DNA of 64,000 nt, taken from assembly GCA_025041195.1 (NCBI GenBank), contig JAKCFM010000001.1:1-64000 (forward strand), given 5' to 3'. The notes under the pieces are model-generated. The model did no database searches. It saw only the letters and a program-made list of their open reading frames with translations, and was not told the DNA's origin. Position 1 is the stretch's first letter; each line of letters starts with the position of its first letter. This document shows positions 28,381-37,836 of this stretch, piece after piece. The position numbers and the translations under genes were made by a program. Source of the DNA: Halobacteriales archaeon YIM A00013. GTDB taxonomy: Archaea; Halobacteriota; Halobacteria; Halobacteriales; Haloarculaceae.

Positions 28381-29649
28381 ATGTTGGGCAACCGAGAGTT
28401 TCTCGCGCTCTCGGGGACGGCATTTGCCCGTTCGCAGGCGTATTCAACGATTCTCATCGCGCTGGCACTGTATGCTGATCAGTTCAACACGACGGGAGCC
28501 GTCGAAGGGCTGTTCGGAACGGCAATGGCGGCCGCACAGTTGCTGATCGTCCTCCCCCTCGGCCGGTATATCGACACACACAACGCAAAACGCATTCTCG
28601 TCTTCGGGCTCGTGTTCAACGTTCTCGTGTTCGTGGGCTACGCACAGGTACAGACCGTCGCTCACGTGATTATCATGCGCGTTCTCCAGGGCTTTGGCGC
28701 GTCAATCCTCTGGATTACCGGCTCAGCGGTGGTTGGCACCGTTGCTCCCGACGGCGAACGCGGCCAGTGGCTCGGCTCGTACAACCAGGTCGGGGCGTTT
28801 TCCTCGCTGGCCGGCGATATGATTGGTGGTATACTACTGGCCGTGTATGGCTTTCAGGCAACCTACGCAGTGCTCAGCGCAATCACGGTTCTTGCAGCAC
28901 TGTTTGCGCTCTGGTTTCTCCGTGATAATCCCGGTGGGAAAAAAGACCCAGAGGAATCGACCGGCGTCGAAACGTTTCGCCAGCTTGGCCGTCGGCAGGC
29001 CATCCGCGCGCTGGTTGTGTTTCGCCTCGGCATGTCGTTCGGGAAAATGGCCGTCATCACGTTCGTCCCGATCTACGCCCGCACCGCGTTCGGGATGTCG
29101 CCAGTTCTTGTTGGGGGCATTCTCGCCGGCGGCAAGCTAACGAAAGCCGCCACACAAGGGATCGTCGGCGGATTCACCGATCAGTTCGGACAGAAACACC
29201 GCTTTATCATCGCGGGGGCGTTCGTTTATGCGATCGGCACGGCGATGATCCCGTTGGCCGGTGTTGCGTCACAGTTTGGCTCGGCGGTGACGCTTCACAC
29301 CGGCGGCTTCTCTGGGCTTCCATCCACGGTGACCATCGTTCCGGCGTTTTTCGTGCTGTTTGTCGCGTACGGCATCTGTGGAGTGGCCGATAGCATCCGG
29401 CTTCCAGCGAGCATGGCACTGTTCGTCGAAGAGGGAGAGCAGTTCCAGGCGGTGGCTGGGGCGCTCTCGCTCCGTTCGATTGCCTGGAAACTCGGTCAGG
29501 TGATTGGTCCCGTCGCCGTGGGTGTGATCTGGGATCTCACCGACGTGGTAACCGCATTTGGGGTGGCTGCAGGAATCATTGCCGGTGCGACGCTGGTGTT
29601 CGGACTGCTGTTCCACGGCGAACCAGCGGCGACCCCAACGCCAGAGTGA
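28381..29649 (+). CDS. MFS transporter
   Basis: A 422-aa twelve-helix major facilitator protein. The loop 2-3 motif appears as LPLGRYIDTHNAKRILVFG (G-x3-D-x4-K-R pattern). Further helices include VQTVAHVIIMRVLQGFGASILW and LAGDMIGGILLAVYGFQAT. ATG 28381 starts MLGNREFLALSG, the usual N-terminus for this haloarchaeal group. In-frame codons upstream lie inside crcB. The N-terminus resembles drug or metabolite exporters. The substrate is unknown. It may share transcription with the crcB pair. Confidence 0.88.
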   Translation: MLGNREFLALSGTAFARSQAYSTILIALALYADQFNTTGAVEGLFGTAMAAAQLLIVLPLGRYIDTHNAKRILVFGLVFNVLVFVGYAQVQTVAHVIIMRVLQGFGASILWITGSAVVGTVAPDGERGQWLGSYNQVGAFSSLAGDMIGGILLAVYGFQATYAVLSAITVLAALFALWFLRDNPGGKKDPEESTGVETFRQLGRRQAIRALVVFRLGMSFGKMAVITFVPIYARTAFGMSPVLVGGILAGGKLTKAATQGIVGGFTDQFGQKHRFIIAGAFVYAIGTAMIPLAGVASQFGSAVTLHTGGFSGLPSTVTIVPAFFVLFVAYGICGVADSIRLPASMALFVEEGEQFQAVAGALSLRSIAWKLGQVIGPVAVGVIWDLTDVVTAFGVAAGIIAGATLVFGLLFHGEPAATPTPE

Positions 29650-29692
29650 GCGCCACCGAACGGTTCAACACGTTGGCTAGTGAACACACCCC

Positions 29693-29893
29693 ATGGATGA
29701 TACGCACACTGAATCCTGCGGTCGATGTTCGATGAGCGTTGTGGCTACAATGGGTGATGGCGAGCCAGTAATGTCCGAAAATCGCATTGAATGCTCCGCA
29801 GAGGAACTGCAACGTGTAACGTGGCCACAGCGATTGATCCAGCAGCTATCCCGTCGGCTGAACAGCGTGGCAATTCGGTTTGTTTATGGGTAA
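29693..29893 (+). CDS. Possible small CxxC protein (66 aa)
   Basis: The frame from ATG 29693 encodes 66 aa with a C-x2-C pair near the start (ESCGRCSMSVV) and another Cys (NRIEC), followed by a basic amphipathic tail (PQRLIQQLSRRLNS). It resembles haloarchaeal small zinc proteins but has no clear RBS, and the codon pattern is only weakly coding. Keep as tentative. Confidence 0.35.
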   Translation: MDDTHTESCGRCSMSVVATMGDGEPVMSENRIECSAEELQRVTWPQRLIQQLSRRLNSVAIRFVYG

Positions 29894-29964
29894 AAGTGAT
29901 GCAATACTATTGATCGCGGCTGCCAGAGGAGTTTTTGCCGTCGATACCGAACTGATGGTTGCAG

Positions 29965-30642
29965 ATGGAAGAAAGCGTGACCGGGTTTATTGACCGGGGG
30001 ACGTGGGGAGACGTTGTTGAATTCGGCGAGCGCATCACGCTCGCCCTCCAGGACAACGGCGTTTCCGGTGGTGATTTCGAAGAGTGGGACGAATGGCGAC
30101 CGAAGAGTCACGAACGACTGGACGTCGATGTCAACGAAAAAACCGCCCAGCAGGCGAGCATCGACGAGAGCAAAAGTGAAAAGGAGGGGACTGGACCTGA
30201 CGACGACATCAAAACGGCGGGTGAGAAGCTCACGGAGTCGTATCAAAAACTCGATGAGGATACGGGCGAGGCGGTCGATAAGTGGAACGAATCGATCGAC
30301 CACGTCGCCAGAGCGGCGGATTCGGCTGGCCGGAAGGCAATTCGCGCCGTCGAAGGTGCAGTGTACAAAAAGGTGATGACACAGCTCGGTCCGTACTACT
30401 TCGATAACGAGGTCGTCAGTGCGAATCTCCAGCGGATCGACGACGACGAACCCACCTACCGACTTGAGGTGAACATCAACGACGACGACCTCCGGATTCA
30501 CATCTCCAATGCGCTTGCGGATTACGAGCGAACTGTGGATCGCTGGCACGTAGACTGTGAAAAAGACACCGAGGCACTCGAAACGGTCGAGGGGGTCGAA
30601 GTACCAGAAACTGCCGTTGATTCGGAACCAACGACGAATTAA
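29965..30642 (+). CDS. DUF5828-like haloarchaeal protein
   Basis: A 225-aa acidic soluble protein starting MEESVTGFIDRGTWGDVVEF at ATG 29965. A long charged helical middle (KTAGEKLTESYQKLDEDTG) is followed by a conserved domain (KKVMTQLGPYYFDNEVVSAN) and a beta strand region ending in an acidic tail. It resembles the haloarchaea-specific DUF5828 family, known only from sequence. Role unknown. A 157-base AT-rich gap separates it from the nucleotidyltransferase, which probably has its own promoter. Confidence 0.78.
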   Translation: MEESVTGFIDRGTWGDVVEFGERITLALQDNGVSGGDFEEWDEWRPKSHERLDVDVNEKTAQQASIDESKSEKEGTGPDDDIKTAGEKLTESYQKLDEDTGEAVDKWNESIDHVARAADSAGRKAIRAVEGAVYKKVMTQLGPYYFDNEVVSANLQRIDDDEPTYRLEVNINDDDLRIHISNALADYERTVDRWHVDCEKDTEALETVEGVEVPETAVDSEPTTN

Positions 30643-30799
30643 ATTACCACAGAATGTTACGATATCTGTATTATTTTGTTCGATTGAATCCCGCTACAGT
30701 GATCGACTCATAATAAATCTGATTTATTCTCCTACGTTTTCCAGTTCAATCGAACGGCAAGTCAGAACATTCACAACACTGGCGGGAGTGACGTTTGGT

Positions 30800-31987
30800 A
30801 TGCCAACCGACACCGCTGTGGTTCTCGCGGCGGGAGAAGGGACTCGACTCCGTCCTTTGACCCGTAACCGCCCGAAACCGATGCTTCCGGCGGGAAATCG
30901 TCCGATACTGGAGTACGTATTGGACGCACTCATCGAAGCCGGCATCGAGCAGCTTTGTTTGATCGTCGGCTACAAACGCAGTCGCGTTCAGGAGCATTTC
31001 GGCCCGACTTATCGCGATGTACCGATTGAGTACGTCGTCCAGCCAAAGCAGCTTGGAAGCGGGCATGCCCTCCAGCAAGCCCGTGGGAAACTCGACGGCT
31101 CATTCGTTGTGGTCAACGGCGACCGCGTTATCGAACCGTCGCTTGTTACCGACGTGCTAGAAGCGTCAGAATCGGATGACGCCGCAACGCTTGCCGTGCT
31201 CGAACGACCAGCAGCGAACCGGTACGGTGCGGTTGTGATGCGTGATTCGTCGATCGTCGAGCTGATCGAAAAGCCAGAAACGGAGTACCAACTCGTCAAC
31301 GGCGGCGTCTACGTCTTCGACGAACGGATCTTCGAGGCACTGGCCGAAACGCCCCGACGGAACGGGAGTTTGTTGTTGACCGATGCGGTTGATATGCTCA
31401 TCTACGAAGCGACCGTTCGCGGGGTTCGCACGGAAGGGCTGTGGGCAGATGCCACGTATCCGTGGGATCTGCTGACCGTTTCGCGCGCGTTGCTCGAACA
31501 CCAGCTCGTCGATCCGACGGCGCATGAGTCCGACGTCTGGATCGCTGAGAGTGCAATCGTTCACGAGAACGCCACGCTTGAGGGACCGGTCGTCATCGGA
31601 CCGGACTGCGAACTCGGACCTGGAAGCGTAGTTGGCCCGAACGTTGCGATTGGTCGCAACGTCACGGTCGGGGCGAATTCGACGCTTGCCTCAAGCGTGA
31701 TCGACACCGACACGCGCATCGGTCCGCAGAGCACGCTGCTTGATTGTGTTACTGGACAGGATGTCGATCTCGGTGCTGGAACGATCGTTCCGGGCGGGCC
31801 TGCAGACGTACAGGTCAACGAGAGCCTGTTCCGTGATGAGGACCTCGGAGCCGTGTTCGCCGATCGCGTGACCTGTGGTGGCGGCGTTCGGTGCGAGCCG
31901 GGCGCGCTCGTGGGAACGAATGCGACGATCGGAACGGGTGTTGTTGTCTCCGGTCACGTGCCGGAACGAGCAGAGGTGATACGCTAA
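30800..31987 (+). CDS. GlmU-like sugar-phosphate nucleotidyltransferase with left-handed beta helix
   Basis: A 395-aa protein. The N-terminal pyrophosphorylase signature LAAGEGTRLRPLTRNRPKPM sits near residue 8, with sugar/nucleotide-binding GSGHALQQA, NGDRVI and IEKPE. From about residue 240, hexapeptide repeats (VVIGPDCELGPGSVVGPN) make a left-handed beta helix, the acetyltransferase half in GlmU proteins. The next gene is glmS, overlapping by TAATG at 31985-31989, so glucosamine-1-phosphate uridylylation and acetylation toward UDP-GlcNAc is the best reading. Related archaeal proteins make dTDP-glucose or UDP-glucose, so the exact sugar is inferred. The frame upstream of ATG 30800 lies in AT-rich non-coding DNA. 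Confidence 0.85.
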   Translation: MPTDTAVVLAAGEGTRLRPLTRNRPKPMLPAGNRPILEYVLDALIEAGIEQLCLIVGYKRSRVQEHFGPTYRDVPIEYVVQPKQLGSGHALQQARGKLDGSFVVVNGDRVIEPSLVTDVLEASESDDAATLAVLERPAANRYGAVVMRDSSIVELIEKPETEYQLVNGGVYVFDERIFEALAETPRRNGSLLLTDAVDMLIYEATVRGVRTEGLWADATYPWDLLTVSRALLEHQLVDPTAHESDVWIAESAIVHENATLEGPVVIGPDCELGPGSVVGPNVAIGRNVTVGANSTLASSVIDTDTRIGPQSTLLDCVTGQDVDLGAGTIVPGGPADVQVNESLFRDEDLGAVFADRVTCGGGVRCEPGALVGTNATIGTGVVVSGHVPERAEVIR

Positions 31988-33801
31988 TGTGTGGAATCAT
32001 CGGCTGTGCTGGTCGTGGCGATTCGACGCTCGACACACTGTTGCACGGCCTTTCGAAGCTGGAGTATCGTGGATACGATTCGGCTGGCGTCGCGCTTTCG
32101 GACGACGATCTCACGGTCCGACGCAAAGCCGGGAAACTTGCGGCCCTGGAGACGTCGCTGGGAGCAGATCCGCTGCAAAACGGTGCGGGATCTGTGAGCG
32201 ACAATCCGGTTGGAATTGGCCACACTCGCTGGTCAACCCATGGCCCGCCAACCGACGGCAACGCTCACCCACACCGTGACTGTACGGGGCGGGTGGCCGT
32301 CATTCACAACGGCATCATCGAAAACTACCAGGAACTGCGTGACGATCTCGCAGCCAGTGGGCACGAGTTTAAAAGCGACACTGACACCGAAGTGGTGCCG
32401 CATCTGATTGAGACGGCACTTGACTCCGGGATGGCCCCCGAGGAGGCGGTTCGCGACGCAATCGACCGCCTTGAGGGAGCGTACGCCATCTGTGTGGTAA
32501 TCGCCGGCGTCGATCAGGTGTTCGCCGCACGAAACGACTCGCCACTCGTGCTTGGCGTCAGTGATGATGCGTATTTCTTCGCCAGCGACGTGCCGGCGTT
32601 TCGTGAGTTCACCGATAAGGTGATCTATCTCGACGACGGCGAGTTCGCAGTCATCAACCAGAACGGCTACCGCGTTACCGACAGCGGCGGAGCGGTCGTC
32701 GAAAAGACCGTCAACACCATCGAGTGGGATCCAGAAGAGACCGGCAAAAGCGGCTACGATCACTACATGCTCAAGGAGATCCACGAACAGCCGCGTGCAC
32801 TCCGGCAGTGTCTCCAGGGGCGTGTCGACGAGCTCGCCGGTGAGGTCATTCTTGAGGAGTTGGGTGATGTTAATCCCGATGCCGTTCAGTTTGTTGCCTG
32901 TGGGACGTCGTATCACGCAGCACTCTATGGCGCACAGCTGTTCCGATCGATCGGCATTCCCGCGCAGGCCTATATCGCCAGCGAATACGCCACGAGCGTG
33001 CCGCCGATTGACGACGATCTCGTGATTGGCGTCACCCAGAGTGGTGAAACCGCCGATACGCTGAGCGCACTCAGGGAGGCACGGCGGCGTGGTGCGAAAA
33101 CAATGGCTGTGACGAACGTCGTCGGATCGACAGCAGCACGCGAGTGCGATGAAGCGCTCTACATTCGGGCCGGCCCAGAGATCGGCGTTGCTGCGACCAA
33201 GACGTTTGCCTCACAGCTCGTGACGCTTGCGCTGCTCAGTCTGTGGATCGACGGCGACGAGGATAATCGCGACGTGATCGCCGGCTTCAGGGATCTGGCA
33301 AGCAACGTGCAGGCGATCCTAGACGACACCAACGCCAGGGAGATTGCCGAAGAGTACCACGATTCCGATGCGTACTTCTTCATCGGTCGGGGGCTTCACC
33401 ATCCGGTAGCGCTTGAGGGGGCGCTCAAATTCAAAGAGATCAGCTATGAGCACGCCGAGGGCTTTCCGGCTGGCGAGCTCAAGCACGGCCCACTGGCGCT
33501 CGTCACCGATAACACGCCAGTGTTCGCCGTCGTCACCGGTGAGGGTGAGCAGGCACGCAAGACCATCGGCAACGTCAAAGAGGTTGAGGCCCGGGATGCA
33601 CCCGTTATCGCCGTCACAGACGGCCAATCTGATGTCGAACGCTACGCGGACCACGTCCTCGAAATTCCCGAGAGCACGCCGCGGACCGCGGCTGTGCTGG
33701 CAAACGTCCAGCTCCAGCTCGTCTCCTACTACGCAGCAGCGCAGCTAGGACGCCCAATTGATAAACCGCGGAATCTGGCCAAAAGCGTCACCGTCGAATA
33801 G
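31987..33801 (+). CDS. glmS: Glutamine--fructose-6-phosphate aminotransferase (isomerizing)
   Basis: A 604-aa enzyme making glucosamine-6-phosphate from fructose-6-phosphate and glutamine. MCGIIGCAG puts the N-terminal nucleophile Cys right after the initiator Met. GHTRWSTHGPPTDGNAHPH is the glutaminase signature. The two SIS domains show ACGTSYHAAL, TQSGETADTLSA and TKTFASQLVTLALL, and the C-terminus ends NLAKSVTVE, the standard isomerase tail. It overlaps the GlmU-like gene by one base and with it forms a UDP-GlcNAc operon for surface glycans. Confidence 0.96.
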   Translation: MCGIIGCAGRGDSTLDTLLHGLSKLEYRGYDSAGVALSDDDLTVRRKAGKLAALETSLGADPLQNGAGSVSDNPVGIGHTRWSTHGPPTDGNAHPHRDCTGRVAVIHNGIIENYQELRDDLAASGHEFKSDTDTEVVPHLIETALDSGMAPEEAVRDAIDRLEGAYAICVVIAGVDQVFAARNDSPLVLGVSDDAYFFASDVPAFREFTDKVIYLDDGEFAVINQNGYRVTDSGGAVVEKTVNTIEWDPEETGKSGYDHYMLKEIHEQPRALRQCLQGRVDELAGEVILEELGDVNPDAVQFVACGTSYHAALYGAQLFRSIGIPAQAYIASEYATSVPPIDDDLVIGVTQSGETADTLSALREARRRGAKTMAVTNVVGSTAARECDEALYIRAGPEIGVAATKTFASQLVTLALLSLWIDGDEDNRDVIAGFRDLASNVQAILDDTNAREIAEEYHDSDAYFFIGRGLHHPVALEGALKFKEISYEHAEGFPAGELKHGPLALVTDNTPVFAVVTGEGEQARKTIGNVKEVEARDAPVIAVTDGQSDVERYADHVLEIPESTPRTAAVLANVQLQLVSYYAAAQLGRPIDKPRNLAKSVTVE

Positions 33802-33935
33802 CACCATCGCAATCAGGCTTTTCTGGAGGTAGTATCTGCCCTGTTGAGATGCCGTTGCAGGTCGGGAGACGCAAGTATAATTACAAAAAATTCATTCAGG
33901 GAATTATTTTCTATCCGTCTCCCGAACACAGTAGC

Positions 33936-35681
33936 ATGGCAACCAGTGATTCGGAGTTCGTAGCGGTCGCCGCGCTATCGGAGCTCGAACGAGAGACACA
34001 GACCGTCGTTAGCGTGTCGGGACAACCAATTGCGCTGTTTCATCACGATGGAGCAGTGTTTGCCGTCGACAACCGGTGTCCGCACATGGGATTTCCGCTC
34101 ACTCGCGGAACCGTCGAGGACGGCATTCTCACCTGCCACTGGCACCACGCTCGGTTCGAACTTGAGGAGGGGGATACGTTCGATCTCTTCGCGGGCGATG
34201 TCCAGACGTTTCCAACAGAAATCAGAGACGACACGGTCTATCTAGATCCAGACCCAGAAAGCGACCTCGAACCGGCGGTTCGGTGGCGCAATCGGCTCGC
34301 CGACGGGCTCGAAGAGAACATTTCACTGGTGATGGCAAAATCAGTCATTCATCTCGATGGTGTCGGTGAGGGGTACCACACTCCTCTCGAAACGGCGCTC
34401 ACCTTCGGCACCCGGTATCGCGAGCAGGGCTGGGGACGCGGACTGACGACGCTTGGCTGTATGGCGACGCTCAGCGACCACGTTGGCGAACGTGATCGCC
34501 GGCGGGCGATGTTTATGGGTGTGCGCGAGGTTGCCGACAACGCAGCCGGCGAACCGCCTCGCTTCCAGCGATACGCGTTTGAGAATCGGGAGCTTTCGAA
34601 ATCGCGGCTCAAGAGCTGGTTCCGCGAAACGTGTGAAGTTCGTGATACTGATGGTGCAGAGCGCTGTCTGCTCACAGCAATTGAGACGCTTGAACCAGCA
34701 GCTGTGGCAGAGATCGTTTTCGCGGCGGCGACCGACCATCGCTATCTCGACAGCGGTCACACGGTCGATTTCATCAACACGGCGTTCGAAACTGCGATGG
34801 AACTCGGCTGGGAAGAACACGCTCAGAGCGCGCTCGCGTCGACAGTTCCGCTCATTACCGACGCAACACGCTCGGAGGAGCTGTCGTCCTGGCGCCAGCC
34901 GGTTGATATCGCTGCGCTCTGTGCGGACGCCAACGATGAGCTCGACTCGCTCGTGGCGGCCGGCACAAACCAGGCGTGGACACGGCCAGAGGATTTCATC
35001 GAGCGGTTGCTTGGAGATGATCCATCGGCCATTATCGATGCCCTGATGGACGCGATTCGAGCTGGGGCAACGACGACACAGCTCGCGGATGCGGTTACCC
35101 GTGCAGCCACACGGCGCGTGCTCTGGTTTGCCACGAACAACGAGTTCAGAGACTGGAACACCGTTCATCACACGTTCACCTACGCGAACGCCGTGCATCG
35201 GGCCACCATGAAAACGGCTGCCCCGGAGCTGTATCGAGCCTGTTTCGACGCGGCGATGTCGGTGTATCTGGATCGGTTTTTGAACTCACCGCGCGCACCG
35301 GTTCCAGAGCCTGGTGACAGCGATCGCGACCCAGATGCTATTCGCACTGATCTGCTTGCGACACTCGACGAACAGGGGGGCGTCAATCGAGCGGCCGCGC
35401 TCGTCGGCGAGCATTTCGACGCGGCCGGCGATCCATCGGCACTGAAACACACCCTCGGACGGGGACTGCTTCGTGAGGACGCCACCTTCCATACGCTCCA
35501 GAACGTGACCGCCGCGTTCGAGCGATTCGAGGGTCTGGAGGACAGATCAGCCCAGCGGCGCGCGCTCATGGCCTGTGCTCGGTATATGGCAGCCCACTTT
35601 CCAACGCGACGGTCGGCAGAACAGACGTTTTCGATCGCAACGCGCCTTTACGACGGCGAACGGCTGCATGAGGTGGAGTGA
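33936..35681 (+). CDS. Rieske (2Fe-2S) protein with a long C-terminal helical domain
   Basis: A 581-aa protein. Residues 10-110 are a Rieske ferredoxin-like domain with both ligand boxes: CPHMGFPLTRG and CHWHHARFE (C-x-H ... C-x2-H). About 450 residues follow that are mostly helical with many Ala, Glu and Arg and recurrent His (VIHLDGVGEGYHTPLETALT, TATDHRYLDSGHTVDFINTA), typical of an all-alpha domain of unknown function in this family. It has no signal peptide. ATG 33936 follows an AT-rich promoter (AAGTATAATTAC). It is probably an electron-transfer-coupled oxidase or oxygenase-like enzyme. Substrate unknown. Confidence 0.8.
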   Translation: MATSDSEFVAVAALSELERETQTVVSVSGQPIALFHHDGAVFAVDNRCPHMGFPLTRGTVEDGILTCHWHHARFELEEGDTFDLFAGDVQTFPTEIRDDTVYLDPDPESDLEPAVRWRNRLADGLEENISLVMAKSVIHLDGVGEGYHTPLETALTFGTRYREQGWGRGLTTLGCMATLSDHVGERDRRRAMFMGVREVADNAAGEPPRFQRYAFENRELSKSRLKSWFRETCEVRDTDGAERCLLTAIETLEPAAVAEIVFAAATDHRYLDSGHTVDFINTAFETAMELGWEEHAQSALASTVPLITDATRSEELSSWRQPVDIAALCADANDELDSLVAAGTNQAWTRPEDFIERLLGDDPSAIIDALMDAIRAGATTTQLADAVTRAATRRVLWFATNNEFRDWNTVHHTFTYANAVHRATMKTAAPELYRACFDAAMSVYLDRFLNSPRAPVPEPGDSDRDPDAIRTDLLATLDEQGGVNRAAALVGEHFDAAGDPSALKHTLGRGLLREDATFHTLQNVTAAFERFEGLEDRSAQRRALMACARYMAAHFPTRRSAEQTFSIATRLYDGERLHEVE

Positions 35682-35691
35682 CGGGATTGGC

Positions 35692-36780
35692 TCACCACCC
35701 AGAAACCGACGAGCTGAGTTTCGAACGGAGTCGTTCCACGGTGGTGGATCCGTTTGGGTTTCGTCGTCGACAGCCGACTTCGGGGTCGTCTGGGATCGCT
35801 GGCCCGTAGCTGTTCCGTTCGCCGATTTCGAGGCGTTGAAACGGGTCGTCGATCCCCTGTCTGACAGCGGTTCCTCGGCTGCCGTCCGGCGGAGAATCGT
35901 GTGCGAACCAGTTTCGATCAACGAGCGATTGCGCAGCGGTTACGCCACGGAGATCGACCGCTTCCTGGGGCCGATCGAGCGTATCGTGTGTGTAGGCGAC
36001 CGTGTTTCGGACGATTCGGACTGTCTTTCCTGCGAGCAGTTCGTCCTCGCAGGTGATGTTCTCGGACAGGCGGTGCATGTCGAATGCGTGTGAGAGAGGA
36101 TGCTGCCCAACGAGGTTGTTACACGCCACAAAGCCGTTCGTGTCATGGCCAAACGCGGTGACAGCGTGGCGATTGTAATCGAAGTAGTTTGCGTCGATTC
36201 GTGCCCAGCCGTCGTAGAGTTCGACGCCATACCCCAGGGTTTCCATGCGGTTGTGGTGGATCGTGTTGTGATCAGCGCGGGCAGTGATCGCGTGGTCTTT
36301 CGCGCCAAAGGCGATTGCCGCGTGTGGCCACCCCCAGAGCTCGCAGTTGTCCACCCGAGGATTGGTTCCAAAGAGGTGGAGTCCACAGCTGTAGTACTGT
36401 TCGGCGGCTCTGGGTCCCTCTCGGGGATCGAACTGCTCGGTTCGGGGGCCACGGATCCGCAGGCCGGTCACTCGAACGTCGGGTGCGCGCGATCGAAACA
36501 GCCATCGCTGGTGGTCGTCGGTGAACACCAGCGCTCCGTCCGACCGCCCGCGACCAGAAGCGAGCGTCATCCCTGCCGGGAGGTGGATCGTTTCTGCGCT
36601 CGTCAGATCGATTTCGGCGTCATCGCGCACATAGATTGTGGCGTTACGGTCGGCGGATTCGATGGCCGTCTGGAGTTCACTCGCGCAGCACACCACCTGG
36701 TCTGCGCTGGCTGGATCGACGGTGGGCTCGACCGGCCCACCGATCTCCGGGTGGACATGTTCGAGCATCGATTGGGGCAT
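35692..36780 (-). CDS. Right-handed parallel beta-helix protein (pectate-lyase-like fold)
   Basis: A 362-aa protein. After about 50 residues that resemble a domain start (ELQTAIESADRNATIYVRDD), successive short strands follow a beta-helix rhythm with Asn ladders: PRVDNCELWGWPHAAIAF, ADHNTIHHNRMETLGYGVEL, DANYFDYNRHAVTAFG, ACNNLVGQH. There is no signal peptide, lipobox or glycosidase signature I can name, so it could be cytoplasmic, or exported without a visible signal. It converges on the Rieske gene, 10 bases apart. Confidence 0.78.
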   Translation of the reverse strand: MPQSMLEHVHPEIGGPVEPTVDPASADQVVCCASELQTAIESADRNATIYVRDDAEIDLTSAETIHLPAGMTLASGRGRSDGALVFTDDHQRWLFRSRAPDVRVTGLRIRGPRTEQFDPREGPRAAEQYYSCGLHLFGTNPRVDNCELWGWPHAAIAFGAKDHAITARADHNTIHHNRMETLGYGVELYDGWARIDANYFDYNRHAVTAFGHDTNGFVACNNLVGQHPLSHAFDMHRLSENITCEDELLAGKTVRIVRNTVAYTHDTLDRPQEAVDLRGVTAAQSLVDRNWFAHDSPPDGSRGTAVRQGIDDPFQRLEIGERNSYGPAIPDDPEVGCRRRNPNGSTTVERLRSKLSSSVSGW

Positions 36781-36863
36781 GGTATGTAATGGGGGTGGTA
36801 ACCGAAACCGCTGTGGGTCGGCCGTATCGTAATGGTTAGTTGAAAGGGATTCGCTTGACGAGT

Positions 36864-37400
36864 ATGCAGTTTGTCTCGCTGTCGGCGACAGAAGCCTCCG
36901 TTCGCCGGTTCATCGAGGAGCTCTGGCTGTCGTACGAACGTACGCTCGAACAAACGGTCAAGCGCTTTGCGTTGAACGATGACGACGAACTGATCGATGC
37001 CGAGGTCGAGTTCCGGCTGGATCGGCTCACAGAGCCGGAGTACGAACTGCTCGTCGTTCTCGACACCGACGATCCGGTGGAATCGATCGCCAGCACTGAC
37101 GCCGAGCTGGTGGGTTTCATCTCAACGGAAATTGAGGACTCCCCAGCGGTTTTCGACACGCCGGATTCGCTCCGAATTGGCGATTTCTTCGTCACAGAAC
37201 CGTTTCGTGGTTCGGGGCTTGCGACGGAGCTAGTGGCATGGGCCGTAGATCGGGCTGACCGTGAGGACTGTCCAGAGCTCTCACTGGAGGTGGACATCGA
37301 TAATGAGCGTGCGAAGGCGTTCTACGACCGGCTGGGCTTTGAGACGGTCAAACAGACACGAGCAGTTTCGAGAGCGACGGTCGAAGCACGAATGGAGTGA
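36864..37400 (+). CDS. GNAT-family N-acetyltransferase
   Basis: A 178-aa acetyltransferase with acetyl-CoA motif A near residue 115 (FFVTEPFRGSGLATELVAWA, R-G-S-G-L) and the C-terminal motif NERAKAFYDRLGFETVKQ. ATG 36864 gives MQFVSLSATEASVRRFIEEL. A degenerate copy of its middle lies at 38090-38250, and its stop is directly followed by a remnant of a permease 3' end, so this spot has been rearranged. The acceptor is unknown. Confidence 0.87.
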   Translation: MQFVSLSATEASVRRFIEELWLSYERTLEQTVKRFALNDDDELIDAEVEFRLDRLTEPEYELLVVLDTDDPVESIASTDAELVGFISTEIEDSPAVFDTPDSLRIGDFFVTEPFRGSGLATELVAWAVDRADREDCPELSLEVDIDNERAKAFYDRLGFETVKQTRAVSRATVEARME

Positions 37401-37445
37401 GTTTCAGGCGAGATCGCTGTTTCGGAATCGCCAATAAGCGTTGCT
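37397..37445 (-). pseudogene. Remnant of the 3' end of an ABC-2 permease gene
   Basis: The minus strand reads AYWRFRNSDLA and a stop, matching the last residues of the permease at 39586-40404 (AYWRFRDSDLA). The flanking AGTGAGTTTCAGGCGAGATC is the same at 39578-39597. The rest of that permease copy is gone. Confidence 0.75.
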
Positions 37446-37524
37446 GATCACGCAGCTGAACCAGTTGAGGGAGAACGGATGGATGTTCGCCCGATCTGAA
37501 TGGAGTTTAGAGTGATGGCAATCA

Positions 37525-37836
37525 TCATTTGAATAGCCAATTATCTATCTCATCAGGGACATAAAATTCTATCAAAAACAATTCTAATGTTTTCATGACA
37601 TCTAGTGGATTGGTATGATCTAAGAGAGAAATTTTAATTATTATATATAAATAGCAGCCAAGAATACCACTGATGTACAACACAATAGTTCCTGCTGGTT
37701 TTGAAACCCGGCTAAACATTGGATGGATACTCGCCAATGCAGGGTGAATCAACAAATTAAAGACATATAGCATCATAATCAGGACTATTCCAAATTCGAC
37801 TGCAAATTTTATATTTCCTAATTTACCTTCGTACAT
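37525..37836 (-). CDS. Small two-helix membrane protein, family member 2
   Basis: A 103-aa protein in AT-rich DNA. Helix 1 is FGIVLIMMLYVFNLLIHPAL and runs into ASIHPMFSRVSKP. Helix 2 is TIVLYISGILGCYLYIIIKI. The C-terminal tail (NPLDVMKTLELFLIEFY) resembles member 3 (NPLELLKAMVII). The shared hP-L-x-x-IHP-F loop links it with 24701-24967 and 42975-43247. No toxin-like gene is adjacent, so it would be an orphan if it is an immunity protein. Confidence 0.62.
   Translation of the reverse strand: MYEGKLGNIKFAVEFGIVLIMMLYVFNLLIHPALASIHPMFSRVSKPAGTIVLYISGILGCYLYIIIKISLLDHTNPLDVMKTLELFLIEFYVPDEIDNWLFK

Noticed and set aside
34341-35198. Long antisense open frame within the Rieske gene
   Set aside because: His/Arg-rich nonsense-like translation and no known domain. 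The sense strand carries an unmistakable Rieske protein.
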